60,064 bases of DNA, taken from NCBI GenBank assembly GCA_018066805.1, contig JAGPVX010000050.1, positions 1 to 60,064 of the forward strand, given 5' to 3'. Made by a program: the position numbers and the translations under genes. Positions within the stretch are counted from its first letter, which is position 1. Each line of letters opens with the position of its first letter. Under the pieces are notes generated by a model. The model saw only the letters and a program-made list of their open reading frames with translations, was not told where the DNA came from and made no database searches. Shown one piece after another: positions 20,541 to 29,397 of this stretch. This DNA comes from Paraperlucidibaca sp. (lineage in GTDB: Bacteria > Pseudomonadota > Gammaproteobacteria > Pseudomonadales > Moraxellaceae).

Positions 20541-21265
20541 TGCGGGTGCTCAATCCTCGCCCATCGCGCCAAGCTCAGCCGCTCAGTGAGGCTTTGCGAG
20601 ACGCCGGCCATGACGTGTTGGAGCTGCCTTTGCTGGCGGTCGAGCCATTAGCGCTTGATGCCGTAGCGCGTACGCAGATTCTCGCGCTTGATCGTTATGA
20701 TGGCGTGGTTTTTGTTAGCGCCAATGCCGCGCGTTATGGCGTGGCGGCGGTGAGCGATTACTGGCCTCAATGGCCTGACCCTTTGCCCTGCGTGGCGGTC
20801 GGAGTGGCAACGGCGGCGGTGCTTGAGGCTGAGGGCTTGCGCGTACACATCGCGGCGCAGGAAGATAGCGAAGGCATGTTGGCGCTGCCGATATTGCAGG
20901 CAGTGGCGGGTCAGCATTGGCTGATTTGCCGTGGTGAGGATGGCCGCGAGCTTTTGCGCAGCACTTTGCTCGAACGTGGTGCTGAGGTCGAAACTCTGGC
21001 GCTGTATAAACGATTTTTGCCCAACACGGCGCGCGCTGAATGGGCAGCCTGCTATCCTCGGCCGGATGTTGTGCTGCTCAGTAGCGCAATGATTTGGCGG
21101 CATTGGCAGCAGATTGCTGGCGCTGAAGCCATTGCGCCGTGGCTGATTACCGTGAGCTCGCGCTTAGCTGAGACCGTGCGCGCTGCGGGTGCAACACGGG
21201 TGACCTGTGCTGATGGCGCACAGCCAAAGCATTGGCTGGCGGCATTAGCTCAGCTCCCACAATAA
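20540..21265 (+). CDS. hemD: Uroporphyrinogen-III synthase
   Basis: Cyclises hydroxymethylbilane with inversion of ring D; 241 residues. This is a poorly conserved family, recognised here by the N-terminal [20 protein letters not shown], the VFVSANAARYGV and GVATAAVLEAEG segments, and the LICRGEDGRELLRSTLLERG motif followed by ALYKR and LLSSAMIWRH. The start ATG shares its A with the hemC stop (TAATG), so translation is coupled. Position between hemC and hemX confirms the call. Confidence 0.93.
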   Translation: MRVLNPRPSRQAQPLSEALRDAGHDVLELPLLAVEPLALDAVARTQILALDRYDGVVFVSANAARYGVAAVSDYWPQWPDPLPCVAVGVATAAVLEAEGLRVHIAAQEDSEGMLALPILQAVAGQHWLICRGEDGRELLRSTLLERGAEVETLALYKRFLPNTARAEWAACYPRPDVVLLSSAMIWRHWQQIAGAEAIAPWLITVSSRLAETVRAAGATRVTCADGAQPKHWLAALAQLPQ

Positions 21266-21293
21266 TATTTAGTAGAACTACAAGGATTTCGTC

Positions 21294-22286
21294 ATGGCAG
21301 CACCCACAAGCCGTCAACCACTGGTGACATCGGTTGCGATCAAGCGACCCTTAAGCCTGGGCTTTAAAATTGTGCTGTTATTTCTCATGCTGCTGACCAT
21401 CGCTTCCGGCATCATGGCGTGGCATAGCGAGCAGGAGCATAAGCGTGCGCGCAGTAGCTTACGCGTCGCCGATACTGCATTAACACGTGTCAGTGGCGAG
21501 CTTGAAGCCATGAGCCTGCGTGAGTCTTTGCGCGACGCACAGCTGAAGCAGCAGCAAGTTGCCATCCAAAGCTTACTGGCCGATGGCCCGGCTTTGCGCC
21601 AACGCTGGCTGATTGACCGTATTGATGCTGCGGTGACGGTGGCCGAACAAGCCTTAGTGTTACGCCAAGATGCGCTAGGAGCACGCCGAGCTTTGGCCGC
21701 TGCCGATGCCTTGCTAAATGAGCAGCGCATCGAAAATCTTGAGCCGCTGCATCGTGCTTTGCAGCAAGACATCAGTACGTTGTCGGCTATTGAACCGGTT
21801 GATGCTAGCGCGGTGTATTTACGTTTGTCTGCTCTGCAAGCGGCCGTTGAGAAGCTCACGGTGAGCAAGCACGAGGCGGTGAAAGCGCAGGCACAGGTCG
21901 CAAATAAGAAAAGCGCAGGTGCTGAGAGTCTTTGGCAGCAGGGCTTAGATAAGTTCCGTGAGCTTATTGTTGTGCGTCGCCATGATGTAGCGCTCGAACC
22001 CATGCTCGATGACACGCGCTTGAGCTTGTTACGTGGCCAACTCGATGCGCAAATTCTGCAAGCTCAGGTGGCCCTGCTGCGTGGCGACAGTGTGCTGTAT
22101 CGCGCCGCCCTAGAGTCGGCTAGCCATCGCATTCAGTCGCGCCTAGCTGCGCTGTCCGCTAAGCAAACCGAGCCCTTGCTGGATGAGCTTGCAGATTTAC
22201 AAGCCCAGCCGGTGATGCTCGATGCGCCAGCCTTAGTTAGCCGTGCGGCTTTGAGTGCATTACCGACTCTGGGCGGGGAGCGTTAA
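21294..22286 (+). CDS. hemX: HemX-like membrane protein
   Basis: 330-residue HemX family protein, often labelled a uroporphyrinogen-III methyltransferase although it lacks that enzyme fold. One membrane helix (residues about 24-43, IVLLFLMLLTIASGIMAWHS) follows a short cytoplasmic tail. The remainder is a long alpha-helical, coiled-coil periplasmic domain with LRQRWLIDRIDAAVTVAEQAL, the conserved core of this family. AAGGA lies nine bases before the ATG. It is in operon with hemD upstream and the hemY remnant two bases downstream. Role in heme synthesis is inferred only from context. Confidence 0.88.
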   Translation: MAAPTSRQPLVTSVAIKRPLSLGFKIVLLFLMLLTIASGIMAWHSEQEHKRARSSLRVADTALTRVSGELEAMSLRESLRDAQLKQQQVAIQSLLADGPALRQRWLIDRIDAAVTVAEQALVLRQDALGARRALAAADALLNEQRIENLEPLHRALQQDISTLSAIEPVDASAVYLRLSALQAAVEKLTVSKHEAVKAQAQVANKKSAGAESLWQQGLDKFRELIVVRRHDVALEPMLDDTRLSLLRGQLDAQILQAQVALLRGDSVLYRAALESASHRIQSRLAALSAKQTEPLLDELADLQAQPVMLDAPALVSRAALSALPTLGGER

Positions 22287-22288
22287 TT

Positions 22289-22591
22289 ATGCGTGCTCTT
22301 TCTTGGCTGTGCTTAATGACGATTTTACTAGCGCTAGGTTTTGCGGCCTTTAGCAAAGACCCGGGCTATGTCTTGATTAGTTGGGGCAAGACATCGATAG
22401 AGTTGAGCTTGGTGTTAGCAGTATTTATTGCTGTGGTTTGGGTGTGGATAGTTGCACGCTTGGTCAGCCTTGAGTTGTGGCTGCGTAGCGCGTCATCGCG
22501 CTTGCCGAAGCGCTTGTCGAGCAAAAAAGCAGCAGATAAGCCAATAGTTGCACCCGCAACGACAAAAAACTGGACGCCAAGCTCGCGATAG
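22289..22591 (+). CDS. hemY: Truncated HemY-like protein (membrane domain only)
   Basis: 100-residue protein matching only the N-terminal HemY_N domain: helix 1 (about 4-21), the conserved DPGYVLISWGKTSIELSL segment, and helix 2 (about 38-58, VLAVFIAVVWVWIVARLVSL). Full-length proteobacterial HemY is about 400 residues with a TPR domain after this point. Here the protein ends with a basic, low-complexity tail (SSKKAADKPIVAPATTKN). No TPR coding sequence follows in any frame: only 45 bases remain before tRNA-Phe. GGAG precedes the ATG by eight bases, so it can still be translated. It may be functional as a short form or a remnant. Confidence 0.75.
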   Translation: MRALSWLCLMTILLALGFAAFSKDPGYVLISWGKTSIELSLVLAVFIAVVWVWIVARLVSLELWLRSASSRLPKRLSSKKAADKPIVAPATTKNWTPSSR

Positions 22592-22636
22592 GCTTGACGC
22601 TAGCCTCCGTCGCGGCTTTAATACGCCCCTCGCGTG

Positions 22637-22712
22637 GGCCGGATAGCTCAGTTGGTAGAGCAGCGGATTGAAAATCCGCGTGTCGGCGGTTCGATTCCGC
22701 CTCCGGCCACCA
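22637..22712 (+). tRNA. tRNA-Phe (GAA)
   Basis: 76-base cloverleaf. Acceptor stem GGCCGGA pairs with TCCGGCC, followed by discriminator A and an encoded CCA. D arm GCTCAGTTGGTAGAGC. Anticodon stem GCGGA/TCCGC encloses the loop TTGAAAA with anticodon GAA at 22670-22672. T arm GGCGG TTCGATT CCGCC. It closely resembles E. coli tRNA-Phe. Confidence 0.98.
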
Positions 22713-22724
22713 TTTATACCCTAC

Positions 22725-22755
22725 AAAAAGCCTCAACCTCGGTTGGGGCTTTTTG
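22725..22755 (+). terminator. Rho-independent terminator after tRNA-Phe
   Basis: AAAAAGCCTCAACC pairs with GGTTGGGGCTTTTT (one G-U pair), followed by GTTTTC, starting 12 bases after the tRNA CCA. It ends the hem operon/tRNA transcript. Confidence 0.9.
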
Positions 22756-22807
22756 TTTTCTAGCGTTTCAATAATAGGCAGTGTGTAGGCACTTCTCTCA
22801 TCCGGAC

Positions 22808-22844
22808 ATAGTCAAAAACTATCAAAATACATCAGACAATCAAT
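22808..22844 (+). promoter_or_regulatory. OxyR-like operator upstream of ahpC
   Basis: ATAG-N7-CTAT (22808-22822) matches the OxyR half-site ATAGnTnnnAnCTAT except for one position. A second, degenerate half-site (22830-22844, CATC-N7-CAAT) follows at the 22-base period expected for an OxyR tetramer. The second half-site ends exactly at the -35 box of the promoter below, the usual activator position. Fits peroxide induction of ahpCF; the regulator itself is not in view. Confidence 0.65.
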
Positions 22845-22873
22845 TTAACTTTATGGCCGACCTTGGCTATCAT
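22845..22873 (+). promoter_or_regulatory. ahpC sigma-70 promoter
   Basis: -35 TTAACT (22845-22850), spacer of 17 bases, -10 TATCAT (22868-22873), about 97 bases before the ahpC ATG. A weak -35 directly below an OxyR-like operator is typical of an activator-dependent promoter. Confidence 0.6.
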
Positions 22874-22969
22874 ACTCGTGCAGGAATGACCTGAACCCAA
22901 TGGCCGACTCGATTGACCGCTGTTATTGGTCCAATACGAACTGGCCGAGTAAGACCAAGGAGCTTATAA

Positions 22970-23536
22970 ATGACTAACCTGATCAACACCAAAGTACTGC
23001 CATTCAGCGCAACTGCTTACCATAATGGCGACTTCGTTCCAGTGACCGAAGCCAACTTAACTGGCAAATGGTCCGTCGTCTTTTTCTATCCAGCCGACTT
23101 CACCTTCGTTTGCCCAACTGAACTGGGCGATTTGGCTGACAACTATGCCGAATTCCAAAAAATGGGCGTAGAAATTTACGGCGTATCGACCGACACGCAT
23201 TTCACGCACAAAGCATGGCACGACACATCCGACACCATCAAAAAAGTGCAGTACCCATTAGTTGGTGACCCAACAGGCCGCATCAGCCGCAACTTCCACG
23301 TCATGATCGAAGAAGATGGCATGGCTAACCGTGGCACATTCGTGATCAACCCAGAAGGCGAAATCAAGCTATTCGAAGTGCACGATAATGGCATCGGCCG
23401 TGATGCCAGCGAACTGCTGCGCAAAGTTAAAGCCGCACAATACGTTGCTTCACACCCAGGCGAAGTTTGCCCAGCAAAATGGAAAGAAGGCGCTGCAACA
23501 TTGAAGCCTTCGCTAGACCTAGTCGGCAAAATCTAA
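22970..23536 (+). CDS. ahpC: Alkyl hydroperoxide reductase subunit C
   Basis: Typical two-cysteine peroxiredoxin that reduces H2O2, organic peroxides and peroxynitrite; 188 residues. Peroxidatic cysteine C48 in [12 protein letters not shown]; resolving cysteine C167 in GEVCPAKW. The GGIG-like loop reads [16 protein letters not shown] lies eight bases before the ATG. The promoter carries an OxyR-like operator. ahpF follows after 83 bases that hold a strong hairpin. Confidence 0.98.
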   Translation: MTNLINTKVLPFSATAYHNGDFVPVTEANLTGKWSVVFFYPADFTFVCPTELGDLADNYAEFQKMGVEIYGVSTDTHFTHKAWHDTSDTIKKVQYPLVGDPTGRISRNFHVMIEEDGMANRGTFVINPEGEIKLFEVHDNGIGRDASELLRKVKAAQYVASHPGEVCPAKWKEGAATLKPSLDLVGKI

Positions 23537-23562
23537 GCCGACTCGTAGTACCGCAACACAAG

Positions 23563-23585
23563 CTTCGGGGCCACAAGCCCCGGAG
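23563..23585 (+). promoter_or_regulatory. Stem-loop between ahpC and ahpF
   Basis: CTTCGGGGC pairs with GCCCCGGAG (nine pairs, one G-U) around the five-base loop CACAA, 26 bases after ahpC. No U tract follows. It could protect the ahpC 3' end or attenuate transcription, so AhpC exceeds AhpF, as is common. Confidence 0.55.
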
Positions 23586-23619
23586 TTCTCGCAAACATCT
23601 GTAACCAGGCAGACCCATC

Positions 23620-25170
23620 ATGTTAGATGAAGAACTGAAAGCCCAATTAGCTGGATATTTGCAGCGCCTTGTTAGCCCCATTGAGCTGATTGCTAGCCTT
23701 GATGAGCGTAGCGAGTCAAAAGACTTGCTGGCATTGCTGCACGATATCGCCGCGCTAAGCCCGCATATTTCTGTGCGCGATGATGGCGGCGATGAGCGTC
23801 GACCATCGTTTGCGGTAAATTTGCAGGGTGGTGAATCTGGCGTGCGATTTGCCGGCATTCCTTTGGGCCATGAGTTCACATCGTTGGTTCTGGCCTTGTT
23901 GCAGGTTAGTGGTTATGCGCCGAAAGTCAGCGATGACGTGTTGGCGCAAATTCGTGAATTACCTGCTGGCTTGCACTTCGAGACCTTTATCTCGCTGAGC
24001 TGCCACAACTGCCCAGATGTGGTGCAGGCATTGAACCTGATGTCGGTGGTCAATCCCGGCATTTCGCACACCATGGTTGATGGCGCGCTGTTTCAAGACG
24101 AAGTTGAGCGCAAGCAAATCATGTCGGTGCCTAGCGTGCATCTCAACGGCGAGGCTTTTGGCCAAGGCCGCATGACTTTGGAAGAAATTCTAGCCAAGGT
24201 CGATACCAACTCCAGTGCGCGCGATGCCGAAAAGCTCAATGCGAAAGCACCATACGATGTGTTGATTGTTGGTGGCGGCCCTGCCGGCGCCGCGGCAGCG
24301 ATTTATGCCGCACGCAAGGGTGTAAGCACCGGTGTAGTGGCTGAGCGCTTCGGTGGTCAAGTGCTCGACACCATGGGCATTGAGAACTTTATTTCGGTCA
24401 GTCGCACCGAGGGCCCGAAACTCGTTGCAGCGCTAGAGCAACACGTCAGTGACTACGATGTGGATGTGATGAATGCCCAGCGCGCTACAGCTTTGAGCCG
24501 TGGCGATATGGTTGAAATTACACTGGCCAATGGCGCGGTGCTGAAATCGAAAACTGTGATATTGGCCACCGGCGCGCGCTGGCGCGAAATCAATGTGCCC
24601 GGCGAGCAAGAGTATCGCGGCCGTGGCGTGGCTTATTGCCCACACTGCGATGGCCCGTTGTTTAAAGGCAAAAAAGTTGCGGTCATTGGCGGAGGTAACT
24701 CGGGCGTAGAAGCGGCAATCGACCTTGCTGGTATCGTCGTGCACGTAACGCTGATCGAGTTCGACAGCGAATTACGAGCAGATGCTGTGCTGCAGAAAAA
24801 ACTGCGCAGCATGAGCAATGTCACCATCATCACCTCCGCCTTGACCACTGAAGTTTTGGGCAATGGCGAGAAGATGACTGGCCTGACTTACAAAAGTCGT
24901 ATCGATGACAGCGCGCATGAGCTCACGATCGATGGCGTCTTTGTGCAAATCGGCCTGCTACCTAACACCGATTGGCTAAAAGGCAGTGTGGCATTAAGCT
25001 CGCGTGGTGAGATTGAAGTCGATGTGAAAGGCCAGACTTCGGTGCCGGGCGTGTTTGCCGCAGGCGACGTGACGACATCGCCGTATAAGCAAATCATCAT
25101 TGCTATGGGTGAAGGTTCGAAGGCTGCCTTGTCGGCATTTGATCACTTGATTCGTAGCTCGGTGAGCTAA
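23620..25170 (+). CDS. ahpF: Alkyl hydroperoxide reductase subunit F
   Basis: FAD-dependent NADH:peroxiredoxin reductase that regenerates AhpC; 516 residues (E. coli 521). The N-terminal thioredoxin-like pair carries CHNC (C128, C131). The FAD domain starts at [20 protein letters not shown] near residue 213. The thioredoxin-reductase centre is CPHC (C340, C343). The NADH domain has [19 protein letters not shown], and the final FAD contact is [21 protein letters not shown]. There is no strong Shine-Dalgarno before the ATG. A strong terminator follows. Confidence 0.97.
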   Translation: MLDEELKAQLAGYLQRLVSPIELIASLDERSESKDLLALLHDIAALSPHISVRDDGGDERRPSFAVNLQGGESGVRFAGIPLGHEFTSLVLALLQVSGYAPKVSDDVLAQIRELPAGLHFETFISLSCHNCPDVVQALNLMSVVNPGISHTMVDGALFQDEVERKQIMSVPSVHLNGEAFGQGRMTLEEILAKVDTNSSARDAEKLNAKAPYDVLIVGGGPAGAAAAIYAARKGVSTGVVAERFGGQVLDTMGIENFISVSRTEGPKLVAALEQHVSDYDVDVMNAQRATALSRGDMVEITLANGAVLKSKTVILATGARWREINVPGEQEYRGRGVAYCPHCDGPLFKGKKVAVIGGGNSGVEAAIDLAGIVVHVTLIEFDSELRADAVLQKKLRSMSNVTIITSALTTEVLGNGEKMTGLTYKSRIDDSAHELTIDGVFVQIGLLPNTDWLKGSVALSSRGEIEVDVKGQTSVPGVFAAGDVTTSPYKQIIIAMGEGSKAALSAFDHLIRSSVS

Positions 25171-25200
25171 GCGGTTTTAGCCCGCTCGCCCAGACCAAAC

Positions 25201-25232
25201 AAAAACGGCGCCAAATCAGGCGCCGTTTTTTA
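25201..25232. terminator. Terminator between ahpF and MHS transporter
   Basis: AAAAACGGCGCC, loop AAATCA, GGCGCCGTTTTTTA: a perfect GC-rich stem with A and T runs on both sides, so it can serve both converging genes. Confidence 0.93.
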
Positions 25233-25246
25233 TGATTCAACGATTG

Positions 25247-26521
25247 TTAATCTTCGCGATATTGAGTTTCTGGTGTCTTGCTCAATGCAAATAATGACAG
25301 CCCTGCCGCTACCGCCATATAGCCGCCAACCGCGGCGATGCCAAACTCAGTGGCGAGCCAAGTTGCTGCATATGGCGCTAATGACGCACCGAATATCCCC
25401 GCTAAGTTGAATGTCAGCGAAGCGCCGGTGTAGCGCACGCTGGTGGGAAATAACTCCGACAGCATCGTGCCCAATGGTCCGTAGCCCAAGCCCATGATGC
25501 TCAAGCCAAGGATCAAGAATAATAAGCAGGCCATCGGGTCGTTAGCGACAAATAGTGGCTCGAAAGCGAGGCCGAAGATCATCGTTAAAGCGGCTACGAC
25601 CATCAATGTTATGCGGCGGCCATAGCGATCGGCGAGCACAGCGGAGAGTGGGATGGTGAGCGCAAAAAACACCATGCTGATCATTTGCAGCTGGAGGAAT
25701 GTCTCGCGGGAATAGCCTAGGCTCGATGTGCCCCAGCTCAGTGCGAACACGGTCATCAGATAGAACACGACAAACACGGTGAGTGCGATAACGGTGCCGA
25801 GTACGAGCGTGCGGCTATGTTCGCGAAATAGCGTAAACATAGGTACTTCAACGCGCTCATTACGCTCGATAGCTTTTGCAAAAGACGGTGTTTCAGTAAT
25901 ACGTAAACGCACATAAAGGCCGATAAACACTAATAAGCTGCTAGCGATGAAGGGGATGCGCCAGCCCCAAGTGGTGAAATCTTCGTTACTTAAAAAATGC
26001 GTGAGCGCGAGGAAGGTGCCGCTGGAGAGTAGGAAGCCTAAGGGCGCGCCAAGTTGTGGAAACATGCCAAACCAAGCGCGTTTTCCAGGCGGTGCGTTTT
26101 CAGTGGCGAGCAATACTGCACCTCCCCACTCACCGCCTAAACCAAAGCCTTGACCGAAACGGCAGAGCGCGAGCAAAGCTGGAGCCAGCACACCAATTTG
26201 CGCATAAGTTGGCAAAAAGCCGATAGCTACCGTCGATAAACCCATAGTGAGCAAGGCTGCCACTAGCGTAGCTTTGCGACCGACTCTATCGCCAAAATGG
26301 CCAAATACCGCCGAGCCTAGTGGTCGTGCAAAAAATGCCACGGCGAAGGTCGCCAGCGATTGCAGCATGGCCGTGGTGGGATCGGCATTGGGAAAAAATA
26401 GCGCAGGGAAAACCAGCACCGCCGCTGTGGCGTATATATAAAAGTCGAAAAACTCGATGGTAGTGCCAATTAAGCTGGCAAATAGCACGCGGCCAGCGGA
26501 GTTTGCGCGAGGTTGTGTCAT
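25247..26521 (-). CDS. MFS transporter, metabolite:H+ symporter family
   Basis: 424-residue inner-membrane carrier with about 12 helices. The N-terminus IGTTIEFFDFYIYATAA and the loop GHFGDRVGRKATLV (motif GxxxDRxGR) are typical of the MHS subgroup (ShiA, ProP, KgtP and YdfJ-like). A second loop LADRYGRRITL repeats the motif in the second half. GQGFGLGGEWGGAVLLATENAP is also an MHS hallmark. The substrate cannot be read from sequence; dicarboxylates, shikimate or betaine are possible. It stands alone, divergent from the EamA permease 67 bases away. Confidence 0.88.
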   Translation of the reverse strand: MTQPRANSAGRVLFASLIGTTIEFFDFYIYATAAVLVFPALFFPNADPTTAMLQSLATFAVAFFARPLGSAVFGHFGDRVGRKATLVAALLTMGLSTVAIGFLPTYAQIGVLAPALLALCRFGQGFGLGGEWGGAVLLATENAPPGKRAWFGMFPQLGAPLGFLLSSGTFLALTHFLSNEDFTTWGWRIPFIASSLLVFIGLYVRLRITETPSFAKAIERNERVEVPMFTLFREHSRTLVLGTVIALTVFVVFYLMTVFALSWGTSSLGYSRETFLQLQMISMVFFALTIPLSAVLADRYGRRITLMVVAALTMIFGLAFEPLFVANDPMACLLFLILGLSIMGLGYGPLGTMLSELFPTSVRYTGASLTFNLAGIFGASLAPYAATWLATEFGIAAVGGYMAVAAGLSLFALSKTPETQYRED

Positions 26522-26588
26522 GGGGTTGCCTATGCAGATGCGCTAAGATGACGCGCATTAAAACGCATTTCACCTAAGGAACGCGACT

Positions 26589-27539
26589 ATGGCGCTATCT
26601 GCACAAGTAAAAGCCGATGGATTGTTGCTTATCACCACTTTATTGGCGGCAGTGAGCTGGATGTTTTCGGTCGAAGCCATCGCCCTGATGCCACCACTGC
26701 TCTTTATGGCCTGCCGCTTTCTCATAGCTGGTTTGCTGCTAGCGGCATTTGGTTGGCATGAGCTACGCCATCTGCAGGCTCAGCAATGGCTACGTGGCGC
26801 GCGCGTGGGGCTGGTGTTCGCCATTGGCATGAGTTGTTGGATCATGGGTCTGCAATCTGGCGTGCATGTCGGCGAAGGTGCGTTTCTGACCAGTCTTGGC
26901 GTGGTCTTAGTACCGGTCATGGCCTGGCTTATTTTCGACGAAGCAGCGCCGCGCAGTACTTGGATTTCGCTGCCGATAGCCTGTGCCGGCTTGGCGTTAT
27001 TGTTCTTACAGCATGAGCTTAGCGTTGCGCAGGGCCAAGTATGGTTCATCGTTGCAGCCGTTATCTTCGCGCTGTTTTTTATTCTCAATACGCGTGCATC
27101 TAATAGCCAAGCGCAGACCGACAAAGCTAAGCACAAAGAAAGAGTGCCGCCGCTAGCGCTAACAGCGATCGTGCTGACCACGGTCGGGGTTGTGACCTGC
27201 GTATTCTCGGCGATGCTAGAGCCTTGGCTGCCGACGTGGGAGGCGCGCTCAGGCGCAATGCTAGGTTGGGTGTTAGCAAGTGCTGTGATTGGCTCAGCGA
27301 TGCGCTTCTTGGTGCAAACCTATGCGCAGAGCTTGTCGAATCACAGCCATGGCGTGGTGATTATGGTCATCGAACCAGTATGGACAGCGCTGTTAGCGAT
27401 GGCGTGGCTAGGCGAAACCATGACCGCGTGGCAATTAGTAGGTTGTAGTTTGATCTTGATGGCGCTGCTGATTAGTCGCGCTGGGCCGGTTGGCTATAGG
27501 CTGCTAAAAGCGGTGATACGCCCTGGCACACCCGGTTAG
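26589..27539 (+). CDS. EamA/DMT-family permease
   Basis: 316-residue inner-membrane protein with ten predicted helices in two EamA repeats (about 10-137 and 155-297). The second repeat ends with the family pattern VVIMVIEPVWTALLAMAWLGETMTAWQLVGCSLI. The linker near residues 172-188 is charged (QAQTDKAKHKERV). AAGGA lies nine bases before the ATG. Family members export amino acids, metabolites or drugs; the substrate here is unknown. It converges on efp. Confidence 0.87.
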   Translation: MALSAQVKADGLLLITTLLAAVSWMFSVEAIALMPPLLFMACRFLIAGLLLAAFGWHELRHLQAQQWLRGARVGLVFAIGMSCWIMGLQSGVHVGEGAFLTSLGVVLVPVMAWLIFDEAAPRSTWISLPIACAGLALLFLQHELSVAQGQVWFIVAAVIFALFFILNTRASNSQAQTDKAKHKERVPPLALTAIVLTTVGVVTCVFSAMLEPWLPTWEARSGAMLGWVLASAVIGSAMRFLVQTYAQSLSNHSHGVVIMVIEPVWTALLAMAWLGETMTAWQLVGCSLILMALLISRAGPVGYRLLKAVIRPGTPG

Positions 27540-27563
27540 GTATGCCAGAGGCTTCACAGAGGC

Positions 27564-28130
27564 TTAGCCTTTGGCGCGGGACTTGAACGATGCATCGCGA
27601 GTATCGATTTCGATTTTCTCGCCGGTCTCGATGAATGAGGCCACTTGCAGTTCAAAGCCGTTGTTGAGCTTTGCGGTTTTCATCACTTTGCCTGAGGTAT
27701 CGCCACGGGCAGATGGTTCGGTGTAAGCAACTTCACGCACGATAGTGGTAGGCAGCTCGACCGAAATAGCTTTCTCGTTGTAGAAAACTACCTTGCAGAT
27801 GTCATCCATGCCGTCTTCGATGAAGTTCATCACGTCGCCCAAGTTGTCTTTTTCAACTTCGTACTGGTTGAACTCTTCGTCCATGAAAATATACATGGGG
27901 TCGGCAAAGTAGGAGTACGTGGCATTTTTCTGCTCGAGAATGACTTGGTCAAATTTGTCATCGGCTTTGTAGACTGACTCTTGGCCTTGGCCAGTGAGCA
28001 GGTTTTTCATTTTCATTTTGACTACAGCCGAGCTACGACCCGACTTGTTGTATTCAGATTTCAAAACGATCATTGGTTGGCCGCTAATGTTGATCACATT
28101 GCCGGCGCGGAATTCCATCGCTGTTTTCAT
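27564..28130 (-). CDS. efp: Translation elongation factor P
   Basis: Rescues ribosomes stalled at polyproline; 188 residues in three beta domains. The loop that reaches the peptidyl-transferase centre reads KSGRSSAVV with Arg32 at the tip. This is the arginine type that is rhamnosylated by EarP in Pseudomonas, Shewanella and Neisseria, not the lysine type. The OB-fold C-terminal domain carries [22 protein letters not shown]. The ATG overlaps the upstream earP stop by four bases (ATGA), so enzyme and target are translationally coupled. Confidence 0.97.
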   Translation of the reverse strand: MKTAMEFRAGNVINISGQPMIVLKSEYNKSGRSSAVVKMKMKNLLTGQGQESVYKADDKFDQVILEQKNATYSYFADPMYIFMDEEFNQYEVEKDNLGDVMNFIEDGMDDICKVVFYNEKAISVELPTTIVREVAYTEPSARGDTSGKVMKTAKLNNGFELQVASFIETGEKIEIDTRDASFKSRAKG

Positions 28131-29302
28131 AAAGGCTTATCCGGGTGGGGTTTCTCGGGCGGAGATTCTACCTTATTTGCGTAAAAACGCATCAGTTGTG
28201 TGGCGAGATCGGGCTGCTGCATCAAGTGCTTTCGCCAACACTGCATCATTTCGCGCAATGGCTTGAGTTCGGCCAAAAGCTCGTGGATATGTTCCGGCTT
28301 GAGCTCGTTGCGCACCCAGGCCCATTGCGCGCTGAGCCAGGCGCTTTGTGCTGTGTGATTGGGCGTTGAAGCTTCTGGGCTTTCGGCAGCGCTCATAGCT
28401 TCAATACGCTCTAGCCACGCCGCCAATTTAGTTTCGTGTGCCAGCTCATCTTGCGGATAAATATGCCAAAGCAGCGGCTTAGCTGCCCATTGCGCACGAA
28501 TAAACGAATCTTCTCCGCGAATGATATTGAGGTCGCAGGCCGCTAGTAGTTGGTCATAATCTGCGTGCGCGAGCATGGGCAAGGCGTAAAGCGTGCTGGC
28601 GCCGTGTTGCACGCAGCTGCCGATAGTTAGCGGCTCTGGCAGTAATTTATTGATGGCGCTGAGCGCTTTGCCAGCACAAATCAGCAGCTCCGTTTTGTTC
28701 TCGTGCAGGGCTTCCAGCAAGGCGCTAACTGAACCGGTTTCGTAGCAAAATAATGATAATCGAGGCGTATCTGTTGTGGGCTGAGCTAGGCCTATTCGCT
28801 GCCAAAAGTTGAAAGCTTGCGCAGGATCATCGAGTCGCTGCAAAAGATCCGTTTCGCACAGTATGCCACCGCTGCGAGGTGTGAAGCCGGGAAACCAAAA
28901 GGTGGTGCTAGCGCCGTTAGGTTGTGGCGAACTCAGGCCATGGCAGTCTTCGATCCAAGATTCTGCGCTAAGATAATCGAGGTTTATCCAGATGTTTTTT
29001 GCCGTGAGCTGCGTGCGATAGTTGTCGGGGATCGTGCAGGCAAAACCTTCAATGACCAACTCTGCCGGCATTAGCGCTAAGGCTTCGTGGCTATTCCAGC
29101 GCATCAATGTGAGCTCGTCTAGCGGCTGCACAGCGAGCTCGGGATCGATGCGTGAATCTAGCTGTTGAAAAGCCGCTAAGTCATCCACTAGAAGTACGAC
29201 CTGCGCGCCATGCTCAGCGCTGAGTTGCCGCGCCAAACGCCAGCACACGCCAAGATCGCCAAAGTTGTCGATAACGCTGCAAAAAATATGGGCTGTGGGC
29301 AC
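28127..29302 (-). CDS. earP: EF-P arginine rhamnosyltransferase EarP
   Basis: Transfers rhamnose from dTDP-rhamnose to Arg32 of EF-P; 391 residues, GT-B-like glycosyltransferase. The N-terminal motif [20 protein letters not shown] holds the catalytic aspartates D12 and D16. The nucleotide-sugar site is near [20 protein letters not shown], which is conserved in EarP. The start is a GTG (29300-29302); it places IFCSV four residues in, as in homologues, but no clear Shine-Dalgarno is present. Arg32 in the adjacent efp confirms the pairing. Confidence 0.95.
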   Translation of the reverse strand: MPTAHIFCSVIDNFGDLGVCWRLARQLSAEHGAQVVLLVDDLAAFQQLDSRIDPELAVQPLDELTLMRWNSHEALALMPAELVIEGFACTIPDNYRTQLTAKNIWINLDYLSAESWIEDCHGLSSPQPNGASTTFWFPGFTPRSGGILCETDLLQRLDDPAQAFNFWQRIGLAQPTTDTPRLSLFCYETGSVSALLEALHENKTELLICAGKALSAINKLLPEPLTIGSCVQHGASTLYALPMLAHADYDQLLAACDLNIIRGEDSFIRAQWAAKPLLWHIYPQDELAHETKLAAWLERIEAMSAAESPEASTPNHTAQSAWLSAQWAWVRNELKPEHIHELLAELKPLREMMQCWRKHLMQQPDLATQLMRFYANKVESPPEKPHPDKPL

Positions 29303-29339
29303 TAAAAGGTCCGAATCAAGAATTGAGCTAGTAGCGTAT

Positions 29340-29349
29340 GAGTATACTC
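29340..29349. promoter_or_regulatory. Palindrome GAGTATACTC in divergent gap
   Basis: A ten-base perfect palindrome containing the -10-like TATACT on both strands. It is nested next to a wider AATTGAG (29321-29327)/CTCAATT (29347-29353) inverted repeat, between divergent earP and the membrane protein gene at 29398. It may be an operator or a shared promoter; there is no further support. Confidence 0.35.
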
Positions 29350-29397
29350 AATTGGTAATTCCAAGTTTTTGATACAGCTCAGCTGTAGAGGCTAAAA

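Noticed and set aside
21314-22015. 233-codon minus-strand frame inside hemX
   Set aside because: hemX is supported by its position, membrane helix and family motifs. The antisense frame shows no motifs or ribosome site.
22592-22636. Frameshifted remainder of hemY
   Set aside because: Only 45 bases separate the stop from tRNA-Phe and no frame shows TPR-like coding, so a simple frameshift cannot explain the short protein.
22913-22940. TTGACC near ahpC as an alternative -35
   Set aside because: No acceptable -10 lies 16-18 bases downstream; TTAACT-17-TATCAT next to the OxyR-like site is better.
22713-22969. Integration site (att) of a mobile element at tRNA-Phe
   Set aside because: No integrase, and I could not see a second copy of the tRNA 3' end in the window. 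The downstream gene is the ordinary ahpC.
25247-27539. MHS transporter and EamA permease as a divergent transport system
   Set aside because: No shared regulator or enzyme nearby and no substrate signal; proximity alone is not enough.
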